Of a stretch of DNA of 64,000 nucleotides, positions 26,784 through 34,976 are shown piece by piece. The notes beneath the pieces are model-generated. The model was not told where the DNA came from and did no database searches. It was given only the letters and a program-made list of their open reading frames with translations. A program made the position numbers and the translations under genes. The stretch is from Bacteroidota bacterium (GTDB taxonomy: Bacteria > Bacteroidota > Bacteroidia > Chitinophagales > Chitinophagaceae). The stretch is from positions 532,986 through 596,985 of the forward strand of contig JACPEA010000013.1 of the NCBI GenBank assembly GCA_016183765.1. The letters are read 5' to 3'. Numbering within the stretch: position 1 is the stretch's first letter; the number at the start of each line of letters is the position of its first letter.

Positions 26784-27905
26784 ATGCAAGTAAATCAATC
26801 TAAAATTTTGCCTCAGCGATTACATGCGCTTGATGCACTCAGGGGTTTTGATATGTTCTGGATCATGGGGGCCGAAGAAATATTTAAAGCCGTTTTCAAA
26901 GCCACTGGCTCTCCTTTCTGGGGGGCTATTGCCACACAGTTCGATCATCCGGAGTGGAATGGCTTTCATTTTTATGACCTGATATTTCCCTTGTTTCTGT
27001 TTATTGCGGGTGTGGCAACACCCTATTCAGTGGGCAGAGAGCTGGACAAAGGAATCCCCAGGCATCTGCTGTTATGGCGGGTAACGAAACGCGCTATGAT
27101 ACTGGTATTGCTGGGATTGGTTGTTAACAATGGCCTGGTCATTAAACCAATTGCAGAGATTCGTTTCGGGAGTGTATTGGGTCGTATAGGACTGGCATAC
27201 CTGTTTGCGAATATTATTTTTATTTATACAAGCAGGCAAAGTGTGAGGCTTGTCTGGTTTTTCTTTTTCCTGATCGGATATTGGCTGCTGCTCAAATTTA
27301 ATGCAGCGCCGGGCTTTCAGGCCGGAGACCTAAGCCAGTCAGGTAATTTTGCATCCTATCTTGATCGGCTCATTATGCCGGGTAAATTATATCGCGGAAA
27401 TCATGACCCCGAAGGACTGGCTTCTACCATCCCGGCAATCAGTACGGGTTTACTGGGTGTGCTGACCGGTAGTTTTCTGAAAAACTCTTCACTTACCGGC
27501 AACCAGAAAGTCTTTCGAATGGTAATAGCAGCTGTGATCTCATTGGGGATTGCCGCAGTCTGGAACCTCGATTTTCCGGTTAATAAAAATCTTTGGTCAA
27601 GTTCTTTTGTTATGTATGTTGGTGGACTCAGTTTATTGCTGTTAGCCATATTCTATTATATCATCGATGTTCGCGGATATCAGCAATGGGCTTTCTTTTT
27701 TAAGGTGATTGGTATGAATTCTATTCTGATTTATATGTCGGATCATTTTATTAACTGGGAATACACCACCCGGGAAAGTTTTGGCTGGCTGCTGCAACTG
27801 ACCGGAGAAAACTGGGGAATGGTGTTACTGGTGGTCTGTTATGTAGGCATTAAATGGGGCTTTCTCTATTTCATGTACCTGAAAAAAGTATTCCTTCGAA
27901 TTTGA
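26784..27905 (+). CDS. DUF5009 / HGSNAT-like membrane acyltransferase
   Basis: A 373-residue membrane protein with about ten hydrophobic segments. It begins with the family signature RLHALDALRGFDMFWIMG and continues with NGFHFYDLIFPLFLFIAG, matching the group related to heparan-alpha-glucosaminide N-acetyltransferase (DUF5009/DUF1624). The lysosomal relative transfers an acetyl group from cytoplasmic acetyl-CoA across the membrane to a sugar amine; bacterial members are common beside sugar-degradation loci but untested. The conserved His and Asp residues in HFYDLIFP are present. Its location at the end of locus 1 suggests it modifies the imported glycan or its products in the periplasm; this is inference. 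Confidence 0.88.
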   Translation: MQVNQSKILPQRLHALDALRGFDMFWIMGAEEIFKAVFKATGSPFWGAIATQFDHPEWNGFHFYDLIFPLFLFIAGVATPYSVGRELDKGIPRHLLLWRVTKRAMILVLLGLVVNNGLVIKPIAEIRFGSVLGRIGLAYLFANIIFIYTSRQSVRLVWFFFFLIGYWLLLKFNAAPGFQAGDLSQSGNFASYLDRLIMPGKLYRGNHDPEGLASTIPAISTGLLGVLTGSFLKNSSLTGNQKVFRMVIAAVISLGIAAVWNLDFPVNKNLWSSSFVMYVGGLSLLLLAIFYYIIDVRGYQQWAFFFKVIGMNSILIYMSDHFINWEYTTRESFGWLLQLTGENWGMVLLVVCYVGIKWGFLYFMYLKKVFLRI

Positions 27906-27920
27906 GTATGTATAAAAGAT

Positions 27921-28094
27921 AACGTGTTGTATTAAACCCTCTGCGTAAACGCCCTGTTCTCATGTTCCCTGTGGTGAATAACATTCCGAACAATAGCAAC
28001 CGGCCTTTCTTATTTCTTTTACCGCAGAACAGGAGGAACAGCGTTTTCGCAGAGGGTCTTCGATGATAGTAAGAGGTTAATGGTACAACGCGTT
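27921..28094. repeat. Long imperfect inverted repeat (palindromic element)
   Basis: The left arm (27921-27982) and right arm (28014-28094) are imperfect reverse complements. Matching blocks, read outward to inward, are AACGTGTTGTATTAA against the complement of TTAATGGTACAACGCGTT, then CCCTCTGCG against CGCAGAGGG, then the CTGTTC/GAACAG-type core. The right arm has about 20 extra bases. The transcript would form a long cruciform-like hairpin. It may be a non-autonomous repeat or a strong terminator for the DUF5009 gene. No coding frame or transposase is present. Confidence 0.6.
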
Positions 28095-28212
28095 AAAAGA
28101 TAAGGAAACAGTCGCCTGGAATCAGGAGTGTACTCCGACAGCACCGGCAGTTCTTACTGCAGCCAGTGCTGTCGGGGGCAGATTATCATACGCAAAGCCC
28201 GAAAAAGCGTGA

Positions 28213-28401
28213 TACCGTTCTTACTGCTTCGGGGATCTGAGGAACATTCCTGTAACAGCTATTTCTGGTATATTAGATCTTGGCAGATACCAGGCCTTCG
28301 GTTTCTCTCAGGCAGTAACTTTCATCCTGATCGGCCATTTCAAAATGGCAAACTGCAGCCCCGGTTTTGGCAAAAAGATCTTATGGCAACAGGAACACTG
28401 A
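28213..28401 (+). pseudogene. Remnant of a YhbP-like (PNPOx-fold) gene
   Basis: In the frame ending at the TGA at 28399-28401 the sequence translates to a string homologous to the YhbP-like protein at 8102. The end GFGKKILW is identical, preceded by GHFKMANCSP against the intact DHIKMTDSSL. Further upstream YRS...DLRNIP...AISGIL matches YKSSADTLHSIHLLSNPHIAGTIL. About 20-25 codons of the middle are deleted, the N-terminal third is missing or unreadable, and a TGA stands at 28210 upstream. The DNA itself is still similar near the end (GGTTTTGGCAA.AAGAT). It is thus a decayed paralogue or a relic of a relative, not a working gene. Another frame that is open across this stretch (28128-28421) looks like chance. 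Confidence 0.7.
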
Positions 28402-28686
28402 TGCGGTTCCTCGTACACTGACCCCAACTGGTAGAATAACTGCCGATTTTATTACATGTTTTTATCGGTAAACTGTTTAATTTGACTGAAACCTCGCGTT
28501 CTGTCTGCAGGTAGTTATGTGTTTGTTTAACAATATGTTCTATGGTTAATACCCGTTTTGCAGGAACGGTTTTAATGATACAAGCTATCGATAAAATTAG
28601 AATGGTATAGGAAAGACATTGTTTTTATTCTATATTTATTTAGGGAAGCCCCGTGTTTGATGGGAATATAAAACTATTGCTGAAAG

Positions 28687-31659
28687 ATGGAGTTACAGTT
28701 GTCTGATCTTATCCTGGAAAATCCCCAACAAATGACCGCTCTGATCAGCCAAGAGGGCGTGTTTTTATATGTAAACGATATGTTTTGTTCGGTTTGTGGT
28801 TATAAAGCCGAAGAACTTCTTGGACAGAACCGGAGAATCCTCGCTTCGGGTTATCACGACCAGTCTTTTTTTGATGATTTATGGAAAACCAGCGATTCCG
28901 GCTATATCTGGAAGGGAGAGATCAGGAACAAACGAAAAGACGGTTCTTTTTTCTGGATGGACACTACCATCATCCCATTGTTTTCAGGAAGTGGCGAACT
29001 GGCAAAATCACTATCGATCAGTGTAGATATCACGGAAAAAAAAGAAAAGGAAGAAAAGCAACAGTTGCAGGAATGGATCATTGAATCCATCGATGATGCG
29101 ATACTTAGTAAAGACCTGTCAGGGAAGATCACTGGATGCAATTCTGGTGCTGAAAAATTATTCGGTTATAGTCAGCGGGAGTTATTAGGAAAAAGAATTT
29201 CCATGCTGATACCTCCGGAGCTGCTCATGGAAGAAGATCAGCTGGTAGCCAATATACGGTCAGGGAAAAAAGTGGAGAATTACGAAACCGAACGGATAAC
29301 CAGGGGTGGAAAACGTATACAGGTTGCCATCTCCTTATCGCCCATAAAAGATATGGCCGGACGGCTGATCGGCATATCCAAAATTGTACAGGACATTACC
29401 CTCCGGAAACGGGAGGAAAAGATATTGGCAGAAGTTGCGGAAAAGTACCAGAACTATTTTGTAAAAAGCCCACTACCCATGTTCGTGGTGGAGATCCCTG
29501 GTTACCGTTACCTTGATGTGAACCAGGCTGCTATTGATAATTACGGTTATTCAAGAGAAGAATTCCTCAGCATGTCCGCCGCTGATATCCGAACGGAAAA
29601 TGAGAAGAAGCGGTTTCAGAGTGTAAGACCTGAGATCGATCCGCACAAGACATTCAACCGGGGTATTTGGGAGCATGTAAAAAAAGACGGTACGCGTATC
29701 CGTGTTGGTGTGAATGCCAGTGATATTGAATTCGAGGGCAAAAAAGCAAGACTCATAATGAGTCTTGATATTACGAGCCAGAAGGAAGCAGAGGACAAAT
29801 TGCAGAGAAGTGAAGCCCGTTACCGCCATACACTGGATACCATGATGGAGGGAGTGCAGATCATTGGTTTTGATGGCACACTGATTTATGTAAATGATAA
29901 ACTGGCCAGCCAGGCCAAGTTTACCAAAAAGGAAATGATCGGCCGGACTTTAACCGAGTTGTATCCCGGAGTTGAACGATCGCCCATTTACAAGTCTTAC
30001 CTGAAATGCCTGAAAGACAGGCAGCCGATTCGTTTTGAAAATAAATTTGAGTTTCCCGACCAGTCGGTTCAGACATTTGAGATCAGTATACAACCGGTTC
30101 CCGAAGGTATATTTGTGCTTTCGGCAGATGTAACGGCGAAAAGAGAAGTGGATGAGAAGGTCCGCCTGCTCAATGAAGCGGTTGCCAAAAGTGAGAAACG
30201 TTTCCGTGGTATGATCGAAAGCAGCCATGATATAGTCCTGTTGATGGATGCGAGCCTCACTACCTTCTACCGAAGCCCTTCAGCTAGAAGGGCAGTTGGA
30301 CTTGTGGAAGACAATTCCGCCGAATACCGGCTTTCCCGGGTACACAATGATGATGTGCCTTCCTACAACCATTCTTTTGAGCGGGTACTGAAGGAAAAAG
30401 GTATTCCAATACCCATCAGTTTCCGTTTCCGGCATTATGATGGTCATTATATCTGGCACGAAGGTTTTCTGACCAACCTGCTGGAAGACGATGCCGTAAA
30501 AGCGATTGTGGCCAACCTGCAGGATATTACCCAACGAAAGATATCGGAACAGTTACTGGAGAAAAGTGAAAAGGTTTACCGGACCATCGCTTCCAATATT
30601 CCCGGATCAGCGATCTGTTTGCTGGATGAGAACCTTGTGTATATCCTGTTGGAAGGTGATATGCTGGAGAAGTTCGGGTATCGCAAAACAGATCTGCTTG
30701 GGAAAAAGGTTGCGGATATTGTTACCCCTGACCGGGAAGAGAAGATCCTGGGCATATTTAAAAGAGCATTGGCAGGAGAACAGGTGCGTATTGAAGATAG
30801 CCTGGCGGGTTGGGATACCATGTCATCCTATATTCCGCTGAAAGATGCGACAGGCTGGGTATATGGAGTGATGGTCATCATTATCGATGTTACAGAATTG
30901 AAAAAGGCGCAAAAAGAGTTGGAAAAACTGAACCTGTCGCTCGAACATATTATTGAAGAAAGAACGGCACAGCTGATTTCCGCCAATAGGGAACTGGAGG
31001 CGTTCTCCTATTCCGTATCGCACGACCTCCGGGCACCCCTGCGCGGCATCGATGGATGGAGCCTGGCTTTACAGGAAGATTATGGAATCCGGCTGGATGA
31101 AAAAGCCAATCAATACATTGCCCGCGTGCGTGCAGAAACGCAGAGGATGGGAGACCTGATTGACGATCTGCTAAAATTGTCAAGGATATCCCGTACAGAA
31201 TTGAAGCCAGTGCGGATAAATCTCTCAGATATCATAAAGACCATTTCAGAACGGTTGTTGGAGGAGAACCCGGGCCGGAATATTCACTTTACCATAGCAC
31301 CTGGTCTGATGGTAAAAGCAGATGCCAAACTGCTCGAAATTGCCTGCACCAACCTGCTGAGCAATGCGTGCAAATTCACTGCCAGGAAAGATATTGCCGA
31401 AATCACTTTCGGACAAACGAAATATGAGGGGAAACCGGTCTTTTTTATCAAAGACAATGGTGCGGGTTTTGATATGGCGACCGCCAAAAAATTATTCGGT
31501 GCATTCCAGCGAATGCACCGGCAAAGCGAATTTCCCGGAACAGGAATTGGCCTAGCCATTGTAAAACGGATCATCAGCCTGCACCAGGGTGATGTATGGG
31601 CTGAAGCTGAACTGGGTAAGGGTGCTACATTTTATTTTACAATAAAAGATACGTTATGA
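28687..31659 (+). CDS. Multi-PAS sensor histidine kinase
   Basis: A 990-residue kinase without predicted membrane segments, so probably cytoplasmic. Six PAS domains follow each other at about 10-120, 125-240, 250-365, 370-490, 500-625 and 630-745; the linkers DITEKKEKE, DITLRKREE, DITSQKEAE, DITQRKISE and DVTELKKAQ mark their ends. A short coiled coil leads to HisKA with the phosphoacceptor His779 in SVSHDLRAPLRG, then HATPase with an N box around CTNLLSNACKF, the G1 box KDNGAGFD and the G2 box PGTGIGLAIV. The number of PAS units suggests several redox, gas or ligand inputs. It overlaps the following response regulator by 4 bases, making that the obvious first phosphorylation target. A gene-free stretch of 285 bases precedes it. 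Confidence 0.93.
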   Translation: MELQLSDLILENPQQMTALISQEGVFLYVNDMFCSVCGYKAEELLGQNRRILASGYHDQSFFDDLWKTSDSGYIWKGEIRNKRKDGSFFWMDTTIIPLFSGSGELAKSLSISVDITEKKEKEEKQQLQEWIIESIDDAILSKDLSGKITGCNSGAEKLFGYSQRELLGKRISMLIPPELLMEEDQLVANIRSGKKVENYETERITRGGKRIQVAISLSPIKDMAGRLIGISKIVQDITLRKREEKILAEVAEKYQNYFVKSPLPMFVVEIPGYRYLDVNQAAIDNYGYSREEFLSMSAADIRTENEKKRFQSVRPEIDPHKTFNRGIWEHVKKDGTRIRVGVNASDIEFEGKKARLIMSLDITSQKEAEDKLQRSEARYRHTLDTMMEGVQIIGFDGTLIYVNDKLASQAKFTKKEMIGRTLTELYPGVERSPIYKSYLKCLKDRQPIRFENKFEFPDQSVQTFEISIQPVPEGIFVLSADVTAKREVDEKVRLLNEAVAKSEKRFRGMIESSHDIVLLMDASLTTFYRSPSARRAVGLVEDNSAEYRLSRVHNDDVPSYNHSFERVLKEKGIPIPISFRFRHYDGHYIWHEGFLTNLLEDDAVKAIVANLQDITQRKISEQLLEKSEKVYRTIASNIPGSAICLLDENLVYILLEGDMLEKFGYRKTDLLGKKVADIVTPDREEKILGIFKRALAGEQVRIEDSLAGWDTMSSYIPLKDATGWVYGVMVIIIDVTELKKAQKELEKLNLSLEHIIEERTAQLISANRELEAFSYSVSHDLRAPLRGIDGWSLALQEDYGIRLDEKANQYIARVRAETQRMGDLIDDLLKLSRISRTELKPVRINLSDIIKTISERLLEENPGRNIHFTIAPGLMVKADAKLLEIACTNLLSNACKFTARKDIAEITFGQTKYEGKPVFFIKDNGAGFDMATAKKLFGAFQRMHRQSEFPGTGIGLAIVKRIISLHQGDVWAEAELGKGATFYFTIKDTL

Positions 31660-32099
31660 GTTCTAAAACAATTTTGCTGGTAGAAGATAATCCGAGTGAT
31701 GCTGCATTAGCAATGCGGGCATTTGAAAAAAATAAACTGTTGAACCCCGTTGTCCATGTGGAAGATGGACAGGAAGCCCTTGATTTCTTGTTTGCTGAAG
31801 GGAAATACAGTGACCGCGACATAGAAGACCTTCCTGCCCTGGTATTACTGGATCTGAAACTGCCGTTGATTGATGGACTGGAAGTGCTGAAAAGAATAAG
31901 AGAGAATATAATTACCCGGAGGGCTCCCGTGGTTATTTTAACCACATCCAAAGAAGAACAGGATGTGGCAGCTGGGTATGATCTGGGCGTAAACAGTTAT
32001 ATCAGGAAGCCTGTTGATTTTAACCAATTTGTAGAAGCCATCAAGCAACTGGGTGTATACTGGTTATTGCTGAATGAAACACCTCCACCAGTTAAATAA
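31656..32099 (+). CDS. Single-domain response regulator, Rcp1-like
   Basis: A 147-residue receiver domain with no output domain. Acidic pocket ED at LLVEDNPSDA, phosphoacceptor Asp in LVLLDLKLP, switch Thr in ILTTSK and Lys in IRKP are all present. It is of the type that follows phytochrome or PAS kinases in many bacteria (Rcp1 family) and probably relays phosphate or acts through protein contact. The 4-base overlap with the kinase gene upstream and 6-base gap to the next gene show co-expression. Confidence 0.93.
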   Translation: MSSKTILLVEDNPSDAALAMRAFEKNKLLNPVVHVEDGQEALDFLFAEGKYSDRDIEDLPALVLLDLKLPLIDGLEVLKRIRENIITRRAPVVILTTSKEEQDVAAGYDLGVNSYIRKPVDFNQFVEAIKQLGVYWLLLNETPPPVK

Positions 32100-32105
32100 T
32101 GCCGT

Positions 32106-33545
32106 ATGAAAAAAAAGTTGCGTTTACTGCTTTGTGAAGACGATGAAATGGATGCAGCACTGGTGATCCGGCAGCTTGAAAAAGAAGGATTTGATGTGGA
32201 ATGGGAAAGGGTGGATACTGCCGATGCATTAACGGACGCATTGACCCAACGACATTGGGACATGGTATTGTCTGACTTTAACATCCCTGGTTTTGGTGGT
32301 GTACAGGTTTTGGCTATTGTAAAAAAGTCCAGTTTAGATATCCCATTCATTTTGGTATCAGGAGCTATTGGTGAAGAAACGGCCGTGGAAATGATGCGGA
32401 AAGGTGCCAGTGATTACCTGATGAAAGGTAACCTGCAACGTTTGGGAGAAGCCGTTAAAAGAGAACTGGAGGAATTAAAGATAAGAAAGGCCAAAGAAGA
32501 AGCTGAAAGCATCATCAGGGCCAATGAAGAGAAATACAGGGCAGTGATCGATAACTCGCTGTATGCCATTCTCCTGTCGTGCACCGCTGGTCATATACAG
32601 GAATCCAATGCCGCTGCATCTGCCATGTTTGGCTATACACGCGAAGAATTTATACGACTTAACCGTTACTCATTACTGGATACCACCGATACGTTTTTCG
32701 AGACCAAGATCATAGAACGGGACACGGAGGGACGTGTAAAAGGAGAGTTTACGGGTATCCGGAAGAACGGGGAAAGATTTCCCTGTGAAATCGCTTCGGT
32801 TATATTTCATGATATTGAGGATAAACAGGTAAGTTGTTCTATGATTGCTGATATTTCGGCGCGGAAAAATGCAGAACAGCAATTGCGGCATGCGCTGGAA
32901 GAGATGCAGCAACTCTCCCAGCATCTGAAAGATGCAAGGGAAGATGAAAGGAAATTCATCGCCCGGGAGATCCACGATGAAGTAGGGCAACTGGCAACGG
33001 CCATACAACTGCAGTTACACCTGCTGAAACTTAAATCACAGGATATCAGCGCAGCGTTGCTTGAAAAAATTGACCGTTCCATGGGGCTCTCTGATATGAT
33101 GATCACTTCGATCCGGCGGATCGCCACATCTATCAGGCCTATAGCACTGGATGAACGGGGTTTGAACGACGCGCTTCGATGGCAGTGCGAACAATTGCAG
33201 GAAAACCATCATATCAAGTGCATTTTTACGGAGGATTTTGATGATACTAAATTATCTGCTGAAGCTAAAACAGAATTTTTCAGGATATGCCAGGAATCAA
33301 TGACCAATGTGATGCGTCATGCCCAGGCAAACCTGGTAGAAGTATCGATCAGGGAAGAACAGGGAATGATACACCTGGTCATCAAAGACAATGGCAAAGG
33401 ATTTGATCCCAACCAGAAAACCACCCACCTGGGACTGATCGGCCTGAGAGAAAGGGCCCATTCGTTGAAAGGAGAACTAAAGTTAACAACTGGATTGGAC
33501 CAGGGCACTTTGATCGAGGTTGCTGTGCCCAACCGTTGGAAATAA
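32106..33545 (+). CDS. Receiver-PAS-HisKA_3 hybrid histidine kinase
   Basis: A 479-residue soluble protein. The N-terminal receiver (about 1-125) has CEDDE, a phosphoacceptor Asp in LSDFNIPGFGG and a Lys in LMKGN. A PAS domain follows (about 140-265, AVIDNSLYAIL to MIADISARKNAE). Then comes a HisKA_3-type dimerisation domain with His290 in REIHDEVGQ, and an HATPase of the NarX/LiaS type with GKGFDP and LIGLRERA. It could receive phosphate on its receiver and signal through its own kinase core. No cognate NarL/LuxR-type DNA-binding regulator lies in the window. It sits 6 bases after the Rcp1-like regulator and 10 bases before the next gene. Confidence 0.92.
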   Translation: MKKKLRLLLCEDDEMDAALVIRQLEKEGFDVEWERVDTADALTDALTQRHWDMVLSDFNIPGFGGVQVLAIVKKSSLDIPFILVSGAIGEETAVEMMRKGASDYLMKGNLQRLGEAVKRELEELKIRKAKEEAESIIRANEEKYRAVIDNSLYAILLSCTAGHIQESNAAASAMFGYTREEFIRLNRYSLLDTTDTFFETKIIERDTEGRVKGEFTGIRKNGERFPCEIASVIFHDIEDKQVSCSMIADISARKNAEQQLRHALEEMQQLSQHLKDAREDERKFIAREIHDEVGQLATAIQLQLHLLKLKSQDISAALLEKIDRSMGLSDMMITSIRRIATSIRPIALDERGLNDALRWQCEQLQENHHIKCIFTEDFDDTKLSAEAKTEFFRICQESMTNVMRHAQANLVEVSIREEQGMIHLVIKDNGKGFDPNQKTTHLGLIGLRERAHSLKGELKLTTGLDQGTLIEVAVPNRWK

Positions 33546-33555
33546 AATACAAGTT

Positions 33556-34965
33556 ATGCCTAACGAACTGAAACTGCTGATTTGCGAGGATGATGAAACA
33601 GACGCCCTGCTGTTGCTACGCCAATTGCAAAAAGATGGTTACCAGCTGCATAGTCTGCAGGTAGATAATGCGCATGATTTTACCCAGGCACTGGAAAACA
33701 GCGCCTGGGATCTCATCATTTCTGATTATAATATCCCAGGTTTTGGTGGGCCACTGGCTTTAGATATTGTAAATGCCTCGGGAAAGGATATTCCTTTTAT
33801 CCTTGTGTCTGGCGCCATAGGCGAAGAGCAGGCCGTTAATATGGTAAAAGCGGGTGCCAATGATTACCTGATGAAAGGTAATCTCATGCGTTTGGGGCAA
33901 GTGATCGAAAGAGAGCTCAAAGAAGTTGGTATGCGACGAGAGATCAGGGTGGCCGATCAACAGCGCAGGGTTAATGAAGAAAAGTATCGGGCCATCATCA
34001 ATAATGCGATCCTTGGAATATTCATTTCGCCAGCGCAGGGAAATATCATCGAGTCTAATCCCGCTGCCCAGGTATTATTCGGTTATACGGAGCAGGAACT
34101 GCTTGCCTTGAAGAGGGAGCAGTTATTTGATACTGAAGGTGCTTTATTGATGAACCAGTTGGCAATGACGGGTGATGCGGCTGATGCAAAAGCAGAATTT
34201 ACCGGTATCCGTAAAGATGGTAGCCGCTTTGACTGTGCGGTCACGATCATCAGTTTCAGGGACATCCATGGAGAGTTGATGAAGTGCAGTATCGTGGAAG
34301 ATATTTCGAAACGGAAACAGGCATTGGAAAGAATTGCCGAAAGCCAGCGCCTCCTGAACCAGGCCGAAACGTTGGCGCATATGGGAAGTACGGAAATAGA
34401 CCTGGTAACAGAAAAAAGAGAATGGAGTGATGAGTTTTACCGGCTGTTGGGCTATGAGCCTGGTGCTATCAAACCCGATATCAATGTGTTTCTGGAACTG
34501 CTGCCCGGTGAAGAAAAACAACGTTACCTGGAATGGTACAATTATGTAAAACAGCATAATGCCGAACCTGAACCGATCGAATTAAAACTGATCAGGAAAG
34601 ATGGAACCGAAAGATACGTATTCGCAAAGGGCCAGATCAGCCGGCAGGGAACGGATCATGGTCATCCTAAACTGGTAGCTGTTGTACAGGATATCACAGA
34701 CCTGAAACGGGTAATGCAGGAATTGGAAATGCAGAACCGGCAGTTAAAAGAGATCGCCTGGACACAATCGCATATCGTACGCGCGCCTTTATCGCGACTG
34801 ATGGGTCTGGTTAAACTTCTGAGCGATGGGGTGGTAGGCCCGGGAGACGATCAGGCAGAGATATTTTCCTATATCCTTCAATCGGCTAATGAACTGGACC
34901 AGATCATTGCCGACATTACGGAGAAGACCTGTAAGATCAATGTTCGTCCCAAACAATCGGCATAG
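33556..34965 (+). CDS. Receiver-PAS-PAS protein with HisKA but no ATPase domain
   Basis: A 469-residue protein paralogous to the preceding one over its receiver (about 1-125; CEDDE, ISDYNIPGFGG, LMKGN) and first PAS domain (about 140-265). A second PAS follows (about 275-390, with AHMGSTEIDLVTEKREWS). It ends with a HisKA-like helix pair whose phosphoacceptor would be His406 in SHIVRAPLSRLMGL; only 63 residues follow and no N, G1 or G2 box of an HATPase domain exists. It may accept phosphate from a partner kinase in trans. The stop is followed after 11 bases by the converging SGNH-GH20 gene. Start set at 33556, since the frame from 33520 overlaps the upstream gene. Confidence 0.9.
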   Translation: MPNELKLLICEDDETDALLLLRQLQKDGYQLHSLQVDNAHDFTQALENSAWDLIISDYNIPGFGGPLALDIVNASGKDIPFILVSGAIGEEQAVNMVKAGANDYLMKGNLMRLGQVIERELKEVGMRREIRVADQQRRVNEEKYRAIINNAILGIFISPAQGNIIESNPAAQVLFGYTEQELLALKREQLFDTEGALLMNQLAMTGDAADAKAEFTGIRKDGSRFDCAVTIISFRDIHGELMKCSIVEDISKRKQALERIAESQRLLNQAETLAHMGSTEIDLVTEKREWSDEFYRLLGYEPGAIKPDINVFLELLPGEEKQRYLEWYNYVKQHNAEPEPIELKLIRKDGTERYVFAKGQISRQGTDHGHPKLVAVVQDITDLKRVMQELEMQNRQLKEIAWTQSHIVRAPLSRLMGLVKLLSDGVVGPGDDQAEIFSYILQSANELDQIIADITEKTCKINVRPKQSA

Positions 34966-34976
34966 ATTCCCCGGAG

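Noticed and set aside
28128..28421. 97-residue open frame in the gene-free stretch
   Set aside because: Its composition (many Cys, Trp, Arg and Phe) is unlike real proteins, and the other frame over the same bases keeps recognisable homology to the YhbP-like protein.
27906..28686. Insertion sequence or integrated element
   Set aside because: There is no transposase or integrase frame, no target duplication that I could see, and the inverted arms face each other like a hairpin rather than bounding a gene.
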